Below, in pieces: positions 1 through 7,327 of a stretch of 34,671 nt of DNA; position 1 is the first letter of the stretch, and the number at the start of each line of letters is the position of its first letter. Origin of the DNA: Myxococcaceae bacterium (GTDB lineage Bacteria > Myxococcota > Myxococcia > Myxococcales > Myxococcaceae); NCBI GenBank assembly GCA_016793725.1, contig JAEUJP010000292.1, positions 1 to 34,671 on the forward strand, in the 5' to 3' direction. Both the position numbers and the translations under genes were made by a program. A model generated the notes under the pieces. It did not search any database. It had not been told where the DNA came from and saw only the letters and a program-made list of their open reading frames with translations.

Positions 1-498
1 CTGGTCGCCCTTGTAGCCGAGCTGCCAGTGGCCGTCGGCAAAGGCGAGCGCGCCGTCGATCTGCCGCTGGGTGGGCTCATTGTTCGGAGCGAGCTCGTCG
101 AGCGTCGACCACGTCGTGAGGTCTTTCGACGTGCCGTGCAACAGCCGCAGCGGCTCGGTGGTGCCGGGCGCGGGGCCCTGGGTCACGAGGTGCCAGCGGC
201 CGTCGACGTCGAGCACGTCTGACGTGCTCAGCGCGGCGAGCGGCTCGGGCTCGAGCGTCTGCCACGACTTGAAGTCGCGCGTGGTGAAGACGCCGGCGCG
301 CGACGGCGTGCCCTCTTCGAAGCGCTGAAACGCGAAGACCCAGAACTTGCCGTCGTGCCAGATGACCGTCTGGTTCTTGATGCAGCGGTCGGGCTGCTCG
401 AGCACCGGGTTCGTGAGGTTCGCCCAGTCGATGAACGGCTGCGGCTGGCAGGCGCACATCGACACGGACACGGCGAGGGTGAGGGTGACGGGGCGCAC
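1..498 (-). CDS. Secreted lipoprotein, probable beta-propeller (glycosidase-like), 3' end cut by window
   Basis: The reading frame stays open from a GTG at 498 to the window edge (166 codons) and its C-terminus is missing. The first 17 residues form a short hydrophobic signal ending in VSMCAC, a plausible lipobox, so the protein is probably a lipoprotein. The mature part has repeated blade-like phrases (IKNQTVIWHDGKFWVF, TTRDFKSWQTLEPEP, LDVDGRWHLVTQG), with the WHDGKFW / TRDFKSW / DGRWHL pattern typical of five-bladed propellers of the GH43/GH32 type. No catalytic residue can be assigned from this fragment. The gene follows folA on the same strand after 70 nt, so it could be co-transcribed with it. 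The start is uncertain: an internal ATG lies at codon 14, but using it would remove the signal peptide. Confidence 0.7.
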   Translation of the reverse strand, partial: MRPVTLTLAVSVSMCACQPQPFIDWANLTNPVLEQPDRCIKNQTVIWHDGKFWVFAFQRFEEGTPSRAGVFTTRDFKSWQTLEPEPLAALSTSDVLDVDGRWHLVTQGPAPGTTEPLRLLHGTSKDLTTWSTLDELAPNNEPTQRQIDGALAFADGHWQLGYKGDQ

Positions 499-568
499 GC
501 GAAGAGTACCTGCGTGCGTAGAAAACGGTCGGATGTGCCGCCAGGACCGCGGGCGCCACCTTTCGGGC

Positions 569-1045
569 TTACTGCGCGCGCACGAGGTCGATGAACTCGA
601 CGTCTGCGGTGGCGCCGCGCTCGCGTCTCACCTCGCGCCACTCGGAGGCGTTCAGCTCGGGGAAGAAGGTGTCGGCCTCGGCGTGCCGCCCCAGCTGGGT
701 GAGGTAGAGGTGGGTTACGCGGGGCAGGGCGTCGGTGTACAGCCGGGCGCCTCCGATGATGAAGGGCAGGGCGTCGTCGGCGACGAGCGCGAGGGCGGCG
801 TCGAGCGAGGGGGCGGTCTCGCAGCCGGCGAACGTCGCCGGCGCGCGGGTGAGCACGACGTTGCGGCGGCCCGGCAGGGCGCGGCCGATGCTCTCGTGCG
901 TCTTGCGGCCCATCAGAATGGCGTGGCCCATGGTGAGCGCCTTGAAGCGCTTCAGGTCTTCGGGCACGTGCCACGGCAGCTTGCCGTGAAGCCCGATGCC
1001 GCGGTTCTTCGAGAGCGCGACGATGAGCGCGAGCGGGCGCGTCAC
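569..1045 (-). CDS. folA: Dihydrofolate reductase
   Basis: A 158-residue protein of normal DHFR length that reduces dihydrofolate to tetrahydrofolate with NADPH in the cytoplasm. Visible hallmarks are the N-terminal strand [14 protein letters not shown], the substrate-site segment [13 protein letters not shown] with the catalytic acidic residue (D30), the NADPH-binding [10 protein letters not shown] and the GGARLY motif near residue 100. The start is GTG; its GTGA overlaps the thyA stop by 4 nt, so translation is coupled. The pairing is functionally sensible, because ThyA (upstream, same strand) oxidises methylene-THF to DHF and FolA regenerates THF. Confident assignment. Confidence 0.96.
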   Translation of the reverse strand: MTRPLALIVALSKNRGIGLHGKLPWHVPEDLKRFKALTMGHAILMGRKTHESIGRALPGRRNVVLTRAPATFAGCETAPSLDAALALVADDALPFIIGGARLYTDALPRVTHLYLTQLGRHAEADTFFPELNASEWREVRRERGATADVEFIDLVRAQ

Positions 1046-1890
1046 ACCGCCACCGGCGCCTTGATGGCGGGCAGCGGGTCGTAACCTTCGAGGGTGAAGT
1101 CTTCGAACTGAAAGTCGAAGAGGTTCGTGCGCGCGGGGTTGAGCTTCATCACCGGCAGCGGTCGCGGCGTGCGCGAGAGCTGCTCTTTCGCCTGGTCGAA
1201 GTGGTTCGAGTACAGGTGCACGTCGCCGAAGCTGTGCACGAAGTCGCCGGGCTTCTTGCCGGCGGCCTGCGCGACCATGAGGGTGAGCAGCGCGTAGCTC
1301 GCGATGTTGAAGGGCACGCCGAGAAAGAGGTCGGCGCTGCGCTGGTAGAGGTGGCACGACACCTCGTTGTCTTGCACGTGGAACTGAAAGAGCGTGTGGC
1401 ACGGCGGCAGCGCGACCTGGTCGGCCTCTTCGGGGTTCCACCCCGTGACGATGAGGCGGCGGCTGTTCGGCTTCTCGGCGATGTCGTGCATGACGCGGGC
1501 GAGCTGGTCGACGCCGTCTCGCGCGAAGGTGCCGTCGGCGTTCTTCGTCGCGCCGAAGTTGCGCCACTGGTGGCCGTAGACGGGGCCCAGGTCGCCGGCG
1601 GGCCGGCCGAAGCGGGCGGTCTGCTCGGCGGTGGCCCACTCGTCCCAGATGCTCACGCCGACGGCCTGCAGCGACTTCACCTGCGTGTCGCCGCGCACGA
1701 ACCAGAGCAGCTCGTGAATGATGCTCTTGAGGTGCACCTTCTTGGTGGTGAGCAGGGGAAACGAGCGGCGCAGGTCGAAGCGCAGCTGACCGCCGAAGAG
1801 GCCGCGCGTGCCCACGCCGGTGCGGTCTTTGCGGTCGCGACCGCTCTCGAGCACTTCTCTCAACAGGCCGAGGTACGCGGCTTCCGACAT
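1042..1890 (-). CDS. thyA: Thymidylate synthase
   Basis: A 282-residue ThyA that methylates dUMP to dTMP with methylene-tetrahydrofolate. Diagnostic segments are [14 protein letters not shown] (phosphate-binding Arg), [21 protein letters not shown], and [11 protein letters not shown] with the catalytic cysteine at residue 164, followed by [19 protein letters not shown]. The start ATG at 1890 is preceded by GAAGAAG. Longer in-frame starts upstream would extend into the divergent gene and add non-homologous residues. Its CATG start region overlaps that of the divergent radical SAM frame, so the two genes must share one very compact promoter region. It is followed by folA with a 4-nt overlap. 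Slightly longer than the E. coli enzyme (264 aa), as is common in this family. Confidence 0.97.
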   Translation of the reverse strand: MSEAAYLGLLREVLESGRDRKDRTGVGTRGLFGGQLRFDLRRSFPLLTTKKVHLKSIIHELLWFVRGDTQVKSLQAVGVSIWDEWATAEQTARFGRPAGDLGPVYGHQWRNFGATKNADGTFARDGVDQLARVMHDIAEKPNSRRLIVTGWNPEEADQVALPPCHTLFQFHVQDNEVSCHLYQRSADLFLGVPFNIASYALLTLMVAQAAGKKPGDFVHSFGDVHLYSNHFDQAKEQLSRTPRPLPVMKLNPARTNLFDFQFEDFTLEGYDPLPAIKAPVAV

Positions 1891-1939
1891 GACTTCTTCA
1901 CTAGCACGAAGCCGCGGCGGCGGCGTGAGCCGCGGGGCG

Positions 1940-3451
1940 GTGATAGAGACCGACGCGCCCGTGGACATCGCGCTCTGCACCCTCAACGCGAAGTTCATTC
2001 ACGCCTCGTTGGGCCTGCGGTGGCTCTACGCGAACCTGGGCGAGCTGAAAGGGCGCACGCGGCTGCTCGAGCTCGACATCAACCAGCAGCCGCGCGACAT
2101 GGTCGAGGCCGTCATGGCCACGAAGCCGCGCATCGTCGGCTTCGGAGTGTACATCTGGAACGTCGAGCCCACGCTCGCGGTCATTCGCATGCTGAAGGCG
2201 CTCGACCCGACGTTGCGCGTGGTGCTCGGTGGTCCCGAGGTGAGCCACGAGACGAACGGGCAGCCCATCGTCGAGGCGGCCGACCACGTCATCTGCGGCG
2301 AGGCCGACGTCGCGTTCGCCGAGCTGTGCACGAAGCTGCTCGCGGGCGAGAGGCCACCGAAGGTTCTGAAGCCGCCGCTGCCCGACCTGGGCGCCCTGGT
2401 GCTGCCGTGGGACGAGTACGGCGACCAGGACCTGAAGCAGCGGCTCTTGTACGTCGAGGCGTCGCGGGGCTGCCCGTACCGCTGCGAGTTCTGCCTGTCG
2501 TCGCTCGACGAGAAGGTGCGCTCGCTGCCGCTCGAGCCGTTTCTCGCCGCGATGCAGCGGCTGCTCGACCGCGGCGCGCGGCACTTCAAGTTCGTCGACC
2601 GCACGTTCAACCTCGACCTGAAGCAGAGCCGGCGCATTCTCGAGTTCTTCCTCGAGCGCCTGCGCCCCGACCTGTTCCTGCACTTCGAGCTCGTGCCCGA
2701 CCGGCTGCCGGAGCCGCTGCGCGAGGTCATCGCGAAGTTCCCGCCCGGGGTGCTGCAGTTCGAGGTCGGCATCCAGACGTTCAACCCCGAGGTCGAGAAG
2801 CTGATCAGCCGGCGGCAAGACCACGCGCGGTTGGAAGACAACCTGCGCTGGCTGACGCGCGAGTCGCACGTGCACGTGCACGCCGACCTCATCGTGGGCC
2901 TGCCGGGCGAAGACCTGCAGAGCTTCGCGCGCGGGTTCGACGCGCTGGTGAAGCTCGCGCCGCAAGAGATTCAGGTCGGCGTGCTGAAGCGGCTGAAGGG
3001 CACGCCCATCACGCGGCACGGGGGCATGGTGTACAGCCCGGTAGCTCCGTACGAGGTCTTGAAGACGCCGTGGCTGACGTTCGACGAGGTGAACGTGCTG
3101 CGCCGCTTCGCGCGCACGTGGGACCTGTTCGCCAACAGCGGCGACTTCAAGCTGACGTTCGAGCGCCTGATGAGCGCCGCGGCGTCGCCGTTCGAGCTGG
3201 TGATGCAGCTCAACGCGCGCATCGTGGGGCCGCAGACGGGCATCGCCCTGACGCGGCGCTTTCGCCTCATGTTCTCGTTTCTGGTCGAGGTGCTGGGCTG
3301 GTCGCGCGAAGAGGCGGCCGACCAGCTGCTCGCCGACTACACGCGGCTCGGCAAGAGCGACCGCGCGGCGTGGCTCGACTCGCTGCCCGATGCGCAGCTC
3401 GCTCAGTCGGCGCTGAGCGCGCGGCAAGAGCGTCACCGCGCGGCCGGGTGA
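1940..3451 (+). CDS. B12-binding domain radical SAM protein (DUF4080-type)
   Basis: A protein of about 503 residues. The N-terminal part ([20 protein letters not shown], then GFGVYIWN and [11 protein letters not shown]) is the cobalamin-binding-like Rossmann domain of this family. The radical SAM core follows with [10 protein letters not shown] (C178, C182, C185 counted from GTG 1940), which binds the 4Fe-4S cluster, and [20 protein letters not shown] and [10 protein letters not shown] further on. The C-terminal third looks like DUF4080, the usual partner domain. The substrate is unknown; B12-dependent members are often methylases, but many of this subfamily are uncharacterised. Start choice is uncertain: ATG 1889, GTG 1925, GTG 1940 and GTG 1961 are all in frame. 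1961 matches the typical beginning of the family best; 1940 has a GGGGCG just upstream. Confidence 0.88.
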   Translation: MIETDAPVDIALCTLNAKFIHASLGLRWLYANLGELKGRTRLLELDINQQPRDMVEAVMATKPRIVGFGVYIWNVEPTLAVIRMLKALDPTLRVVLGGPEVSHETNGQPIVEAADHVICGEADVAFAELCTKLLAGERPPKVLKPPLPDLGALVLPWDEYGDQDLKQRLLYVEASRGCPYRCEFCLSSLDEKVRSLPLEPFLAAMQRLLDRGARHFKFVDRTFNLDLKQSRRILEFFLERLRPDLFLHFELVPDRLPEPLREVIAKFPPGVLQFEVGIQTFNPEVEKLISRRQDHARLEDNLRWLTRESHVHVHADLIVGLPGEDLQSFARGFDALVKLAPQEIQVGVLKRLKGTPITRHGGMVYSPVAPYEVLKTPWLTFDEVNVLRRFARTWDLFANSGDFKLTFERLMSAAASPFELVMQLNARIVGPQTGIALTRRFRLMFSFLVEVLGWSREEAADQLLADYTRLGKSDRAAWLDSLPDAQLAQSALSARQERHRAAG

Positions 3452-3454
3452 GCG

Positions 3455-3874
3455 TCAGCGACGCCGCGTCGGCACACGCGGGATGGCCGAACCATCGAGG
3501 GCTCGCCACGTCGTCTCGAACTCCCGATCGAAAGTCCAGAGTGTGCAACGCAGCTCGTGCGACATCGCCACGAGCCAGCCATCGGTGAAGTCGGGGTCGT
3601 GCTCAGCGAAGCGCTCGAGCCAGTCGACGCAGTACCGCAGGCACACCTGTGTACTCTGGGGCTCGACCAGCTGGAAGGTGCCCGCGTCGACGAGGTCGCG
3701 AAGGCGCAAGCGGAGGTGACTCGCCACGAGCAGGAAGTGCGTCTCGACCAGAACGGGGAGCGTGACGAGGCGAGCGCCGCGACCGAGCTGACGAAGCTCG
3801 CGCAGCGCCCTTCCGTGGAGGCGGTCGCGGTCGTCGCACAGGGCGACGAGCGGCCCGGTGTCGACGAGCGTCAT
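3455..3874 (-). CDS. vapC: PIN-domain ribonuclease toxin, VapC type
   Basis: A 139-residue protein with the PIN fold. The four expected acidic positions are visible: D5 in TLVDTGPLVAL, E44 in LPVLVETHFLL, D98 in DFTDGWLVAMS and D116 in LWTFDREF. These coordinate the divalent metals of VapC RNases, which cleave tRNA or rRNA. It overlaps the upstream antitoxin gene by 4 nt (ATGA), the standard antitoxin-first arrangement. The C-terminal RVPTRRR is basic. Which RNA it cuts cannot be told from sequence. Confidence 0.88.
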   Translation of the reverse strand: MTLVDTGPLVALCDDRDRLHGRALRELRQLGRGARLVTLPVLVETHFLLVASHLRLRLRDLVDAGTFQLVEPQSTQVCLRYCVDWLERFAEHDPDFTDGWLVAMSHELRCTLWTFDREFETTWRALDGSAIPRVPTRRR

Positions 3875-4146
3875 CGCCGCCGTCGCGCGAGGCGGTCTTG
3901 AATGAAGCGGCGAACGGCCCGCGCGTCGTCGAGCGCCGGGCGCGACTCGGCGCGGCCTTTCGGAGCGGGGTGGCGCGCGATCGCGCTCTTCACGGCTTCG
4001 ACAGGGTCGTCAGCTCGATTGCGCTTTCGCAGCGCCGCTTCAGCGCGCAGGGCAGCGCGAACGACTGCCGAGATCTTGACGCCCTGGCGTTGCAGGTCTT
4101 TCACCACCCGCTCGTCTTCTGCAGGCAATCGCACGTTCAGCAGCAT
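3871..4146 (-). CDS. vapB: Ribbon-helix-helix-type antitoxin of the PIN toxin
   Basis: A 91-residue protein. The N-terminus MLLNVRLPAEDERVVKDL followed by GVKISAVVRAALRAEA looks like a short beta strand and two helices of a ribbon-helix-helix DNA-binding domain. The C-terminal half is highly charged (KSAIARHPAPKG, then RAVRRFIQDRLARRRR) and is the likely toxin-binding tail. It lies directly upstream of the PIN gene with a 4-nt overlap. A perfect inverted repeat at 4154-4179 ends 8 nt before the start codon and is the natural autoregulatory operator. No strong Shine-Dalgarno sequence is seen, so translation may start on a very short leader. Confidence 0.82.
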   Translation of the reverse strand: MLLNVRLPAEDERVVKDLQRQGVKISAVVRAALRAEAALRKRNRADDPVEAVKSAIARHPAPKGRAESRPALDDARAVRRFIQDRLARRRR

Positions 4147-4153
4147 GGCGGCA

Positions 4154-4179
4154 GTGTAAAGACGTTGTCGTCTTTACAC
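4154..4179. promoter_or_regulatory. Probable VapB operator: perfect 11-bp inverted repeat
   Basis: GTGTAAAGACG (4154-4164) and CGTCTTTACAC (4169-4179) are exact reverse complements separated by TTGT. The element is AT-rich against a very GC-rich background and sits 8-33 nt upstream of vapB. Antitoxins of this class usually repress their own operon through such palindromes; binding here is inferred. Confidence 0.75.
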
Positions 4180-4184
4180 AAATA

Positions 4185-4484
4185 TCAGCCGCCGCCGTGG
4201 CGCGCTTCGAGCAGCTGAAAGCGCAAGAGGTCATCGGCCGACACCAGGGCGACGGGCTTCTTGCCGCGCGTCTTCGTCTTCGCTTTCGCGCGGTACGGCT
4301 TCAGCGTCGCGAGCAGCTCGTCGAGCCCGAACGGCTTGCGCAGAAACGCGTCGAACTTGCGCCAGCGCCGGCGCACCATCGACTCGGCGAGGCCGCTCAT
4401 CATCACGACCTTGAGCCCCTTCAGCTTCGGGTCTCTTCGAATCGCCTTCAGGGTCGCGGCGCCGTCGAGCACGGGCAAGAGGTG
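4185..4484 (-). pseudogene. Response-regulator receiver remnant (N-terminus missing)
   Basis: The frame encodes the second half of a CheY-like receiver: LPVLDGAATLKAIRRDP (the segment after the phospho-Asp), VVMMSGLAES (beta4, switch Ser) and FLRKPFGLDELLATL (conserved Lys). The phosphoacceptor Asp and the first about 55 residues, including the acidic pocket, are absent. The only possible start is a TTG at 4478 in the middle of the fold. The C-terminal extension KAKTKTRGKKPVALVSADDL is basic and not recognised. Reading upstream in the same frame past 4484 gives sequence unlike a receiver, and the opposite strand there encodes a kinase tail. The gene therefore appears truncated by a rearrangement and unable to accept phosphate. 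Confidence 0.7.
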
Positions 4485-4648
4485 AGCGCGGGGCTCAGCA
4501 GCGTGCGAAGAGCCACGCGGGCCTCGGCCTTTTCATCGTCGATCAGCTCGTGCGAAGCCACCGGGGCACCATCAGGGTGCTGTCGAGCGAAGCCGAAGGC
4601 ACGACGTTTTCGGTCGAGCTGCCGCGCGCTCAGGGCACGTTGGTGTAG
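4485..4648 (+). pseudogene. Histidine-kinase ATPase-domain remnant (C-terminal tail only)
   Basis: Reading forward gives GERGAQQRAKSHAGLGLFIV, then DQLVRSHRGTIRVLSSE and EGTTFSVELPRAQ before a TAG at 4646-4648. GLGLFIV is the G2 box of HATPase_c and the rest is its last two strands, so this is the final about 50 residues of a sensor kinase. The H, N and G1 boxes are missing because the upstream DNA belongs to a response-regulator fragment on the other strand. There is no start codon or RBS. The frame runs 19 nt into the 3' end of the convergent lipoprotein gene, so the original stop may have been lost. Together with the neighbour this looks like a decayed two-component locus. Confidence 0.68.
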
Positions 4649-6087
4649 CCGCGAATCGCGTGGCCGGCCGAGACGAACTGGCCGAGGGGGCCGAGCATCG
4701 GGTTGAAGCGGTAGAAGGTCGCCTCGATGCGCCTGGGGCTGCCGACGGTGAGCTGGCCCATGTACATGGCGGGCACGGTCATCGAGCTCACGCCCTGCGC
4801 GGCGCAGCGAATGACGACCTGACGCATGGTGGGCGGAGGCATCGTGAAGGCGCTGAGGCCGGCCGTGGTGGTATCGGTCGAGGTGATTTCGAGCATGACG
4901 CCAGCGGCGCTGCCGTTGGGGCAGTTGGTGGCAGTGCAGCCGACCGTGAAGGGCTGGCCGTCGAGGGGCACGGCGTTGAGCTTGTTGAGCTCGGCAATCT
5001 CGAGGGTGAAGTCGTCACCGATGTCGGTGGTGGCGCTGAACGGAGCGAAGACCGTGCTGCCCGACAGCGTGATGCCGACCATGTCGGAGTTGGCGATGAA
5101 GCCCGGGTCGGCGGCCATCGGCGTCGGCCCGAACAGCGCGAGGGTGACGTGGCTCGCGGTGTTCGGCAAGAGCTCGGCGAAGCTGGGCGGGTTGCCGAAG
5201 ACGAGGGTGTTCGCGCTGGCGAGGGCGACGATGGGGAAGATGCCGTTGTTGCCGGCGGTCGCGGCGCCTGTGATGCTGACGTAGCGGTTCGTCGTGTTGC
5301 CTGCGTTGTAGGTGACGTCGAGGTCGGTCAGCGTGAAGGTGCCGGCCGCCGGGCCGTTGGCGATGGTGCCGCCCGTGCTCTGCGTCCCGGTGTGGGGGCA
5401 CTGATACCCGGCGCCCGCCGTGTGAACGCAGGAGGGATAGGTCGTGGCGCTCGTGCTCACGGCGAGGGTGCCGTCGTCGAAGCCGCGGCGCGCGTACGCT
5501 GCCTGCGCCGGGGTGAAGACCCACGCCTTGCAGCCGAGGGCGCTGCCCGGCGTCTGCTCGAGCACCGGCCCCGGCAGTACGCTGCGGTCGAGGAAGCGGA
5601 AGTGCGCTTCGACGCCCTGGCCGTACGCGGTGCCCGACGAGCCGGGGTTCAGCACCGACACCTCGTACACGTGGAGGTCGGCGATGAAGCCGCCGTCCAT
5701 GCCGCTGCTGGTGCCGCCGGCGCTCGCGCCGCCACCTGCGGTCGCGCTGCCGCCCGCTGTCGCGTTGCCGCCCGCTGTCGCGTTGCCGCCCGCTGTCGCG
5801 TTGCCGCCGCCCGCGGTCGAACCTCCGCCTGCGGTGCCGGCACTCCCGCCGGCCGTCGCGCTGCCGCCGCCGGCCGTGGCGTTGCCGCCGCCGGCCGTGG
5901 CGCTGCCGCCACCCGCCGTCGCGTTGCCGCCGCCGGCACCGCCGGGGTCGACACACTCGCCGGCGCGGCAGATGCGGTCGCTCTTGCAGTCGGTGTCTTT
6001 GGTGCAGCCCGGCGAGCCGCTGCACGCGTGCATGAGGAGCGCGGTCGAGAGGCAGGCGAGTGTGACGACGATGGCGCGGAGCTTCAC
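4630..6087 (-). CDS. Secreted lipoprotein with low-complexity Gly/Ala/Thr/Asn linker
   Basis: A 485-residue protein. The GTG-initiated signal (KLRAIVVTLACLSTALLMHAC) ends in a lipobox with C22. A short Cys-rich module follows (CTKDTDCKSDRICRAGECV), then about 75 residues of repeats built on GGGNATAGGGSATA, and a globular region from about residue 135 (DLHVYEVSVLNPGSSG onwards) of unknown fold. The globular part contains paired cysteines (for example VGCTATNCPNG), in line with an extracytoplasmic location. The function is not recognised; Cys-rich module, linker and domain is a common layout of myxobacterial surface lipoproteins. The start overlaps the hydrolase stop by 4 nt (GTGA), so it is the last gene of the 4630-7280 run. 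Confidence 0.85.
   Translation of the reverse strand: MKLRAIVVTLACLSTALLMHACSGSPGCTKDTDCKSDRICRAGECVDPGGAGGGNATAGGGSATAGGGNATAGGGSATAGGSAGTAGGGSTAGGGNATAGGNATAGGNATAGGSATAGGGASAGGTSSGMDGGFIADLHVYEVSVLNPGSSGTAYGQGVEAHFRFLDRSVLPGPVLEQTPGSALGCKAWVFTPAQAAYARRGFDDGTLAVSTSATTYPSCVHTAGAGYQCPHTGTQSTGGTIANGPAAGTFTLTDLDVTYNAGNTTNRYVSITGAATAGNNGIFPIVALASANTLVFGNPPSFAELLPNTASHVTLALFGPTPMAADPGFIANSDMVGITLSGSTVFAPFSATTDIGDDFTLEIAELNKLNAVPLDGQPFTVGCTATNCPNGSAAGVMLEITSTDTTTAGLSAFTMPPPTMRQVVIRCAAQGVSSMTVPAMYMGQLTVGSPRRIEATFYRFNPMLGPLGQFVSAGHAIRGYTNVP
5751..5804. repeat. Tandem repeat, three perfect 18-bp units
   Basis: CGCCCGCTGTCGCGTTGC occurs three times without mismatch. On the minus strand it encodes GNATAG-type hexads of the lipoprotein linker. 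Degenerate copies extend on both sides (about 5720-5940). Length variation by replication slippage is expected. Confidence 0.92.
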
Positions 6088-6785
6088 GGTGCCCTCCCTG
6101 CGATGAACGTTGCGAGCGTCTGCCAGTACACCGGCGAGAGCGAGACGTCATTGTGCCCGCGGCCCTCGATGAGCACGAGTCGTCGGTCTGCGCTGACCGC
6201 GGCGGCGTGGGCAGCTTCGGCTTCGCGCGGCAGAATGAGCGTGTCTTCCGCGCCGTGCAGCACGAGCAGGCGGCCGCGTGCGGCGCGCAGCTTCGGCAGC
6301 GGGTCGAACGGGGCGCCGGGTTGAAATTCGGGCGGCACGTCGAGGCCGCGGCGGCGAATGAGCGCGACGACATCGACGAAGCCGCTCTCGAGCACGGTGG
6401 GCACGGCGCGTGAGAGCAGCTCGTTCGCGCAGGCGCTGCCGAGCGAGCGGCCCATGACGACGTCGGGCCTCACGGCATCGAAGACGGCGTGGGCGCCCTC
6501 GATGACTGCCCTCAGCGTCGGCTCACCGCGGCTTCTGCCGTAGCCGGGGAAGTCGGCGACGGTGAGGTTGGCTCCGGCGTCGGCGTACGCGCGCGCGAGG
6601 TCGTCGTAGTCGCTCACGACCTCGCCATTGCCGTGAAAGAGCAGCAGCGTGGGCGCGGCGGGCTTCAGCGTGTGGCGGCGAACGTGCCAGTCGCCGACGA
6701 ACGTGTCGGTCGCGTGCGGCGGGGGCTCGGTGGCGTCGTCGCGCGGAAAGAAGAGGCGGGCGTTGAAGCGGTCGTCGTCGAGCAC
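6084..6785 (-). CDS. Alpha/beta hydrolase (serine hydrolase, BAAT/FrsA-like fold)
   Basis: A 233-residue cytoplasmic protein without signal peptide. The alpha/beta-hydrolase hallmarks are the oxyanion-loop segment LLLFHGNGEV, the strand VADFPGYGRSRGEP, the nucleophile elbow GRSLGSACA (S114), the acid in LHGAEDTLILP and the catalytic His in EGRGHNDV. HGNGE with GYGxSxG is typical of the peptidase S9-like/ABHD13-17 type hydrolases. The substrate is unknown. It starts with GTG directly adjacent to the stop of the DUF962 gene (no gap), and its stop overlaps the next lipoprotein gene start by 4 nt, which indicates a single transcript. Confidence 0.88.
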   Translation of the reverse strand: MLDDDRFNARLFFPRDDATEPPPHATDTFVGDWHVRRHTLKPAAPTLLLFHGNGEVVSDYDDLARAYADAGANLTVADFPGYGRSRGEPTLRAVIEGAHAVFDAVRPDVVMGRSLGSACANELLSRAVPTVLESGFVDVVALIRRRGLDVPPEFQPGAPFDPLPKLRAARGRLLVLHGAEDTLILPREAEAAHAAAVSADRRLVLIEGRGHNDVSLSPVYWQTLATFIAGRAP

Positions 6786-7280
6786 TCAGCGAGACGCGGT
6801 CGCCGTGCCCGGCCGCGGGTTGATGCGGGTCGGGCCGGTCTTCGACTCGATGGCCTCGCGCAGCGGCCTGCGCATGCCGAGCATGAAGCCGAGCTCGGTG
6901 ACGATGAAGAGCGGGCCGATGAGCAGGCCCGAGAGGTCGTCGACGAACGCGGGCTTCTTGCCCTCGTAGTAGTGGCCGATGAACTGAATCACCCAGCCGA
7001 CGACGAAGAGCACGATGCCGCCGATGAGGCCGGCGGGCAGACCCGCGGCGAGCGACGCGGCCGAGTAGGCGGCCATGGCGAGGCCGAGCCTCAGGTCGAG
7101 CACCAGGTAATAGAGAGTGGCGGCGCCGAAGACGGCATACGCGGCGTACGGGTGGGCGGCGCCGAGCAGGGCGGCGACGGCGACCGTAATCATGGGAATG
7201 CCGACGAAGTGGGTGGCGATGTTGCGCCGGTCGCGGTGGTAGGCGGCGTACGAGGTCAGGTGCTGGGTCAGGTCTCTCAA
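6786..7280 (-). CDS. Mpo1-like (DUF962 / YGL010w family) membrane protein
   Basis: A 164-residue protein matching the DUF962 family in layout. The N-terminal motif YAAYHRDRRNIATHFVGIP has the conserved His residues that in yeast Mpo1 belong to the Fe(II) site. Several hydrophobic helices follow, then the second motif GHYYEGKKPAFVDDLSGLL. Yeast Mpo1 is a dioxygenase that alpha-oxidises 2-hydroxy fatty acids of sphingolipid origin; the bacterial role is inferred only. The start is taken as TTG 7280 (LRDLTQHLTSYAAYH), because the family begins just before YAAYH and no ATG or GTG exists between it and the end of the upstream gene. A longer open frame upstream overlaps that gene and is not homologous. 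Confidence 0.82.
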   Translation of the reverse strand: MRDLTQHLTSYAAYHRDRRNIATHFVGIPMITVAVAALLGAAHPYAAYAVFGAATLYYLVLDLRLGLAMAAYSAASLAAGLPAGLIGGIVLFVVGWVIQFIGHYYEGKKPAFVDDLSGLLIGPLFIVTELGFMLGMRRPLREAIESKTGPTRINPRPGTATASR

Positions 7281-7327
7281 GGCGCGGCCAATATGGATCG
7301 GCAGAGGGTTGCGGTGCAAACCGGGCG

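Noticed and set aside
1201..3588. A 795-codon open frame on the plus strand across thyA and the radical SAM gene
   Set aside because: Composition is Arg/Ala/His-rich without any domain; it is a frame shadow caused by high GC. The real genes in the region have clear family motifs.
5720..5940. Regular short repeats that might be a CRISPR array
   Set aside because: The 18-bp units are directly adjacent without spacers, stay in frame and encode a protein linker.
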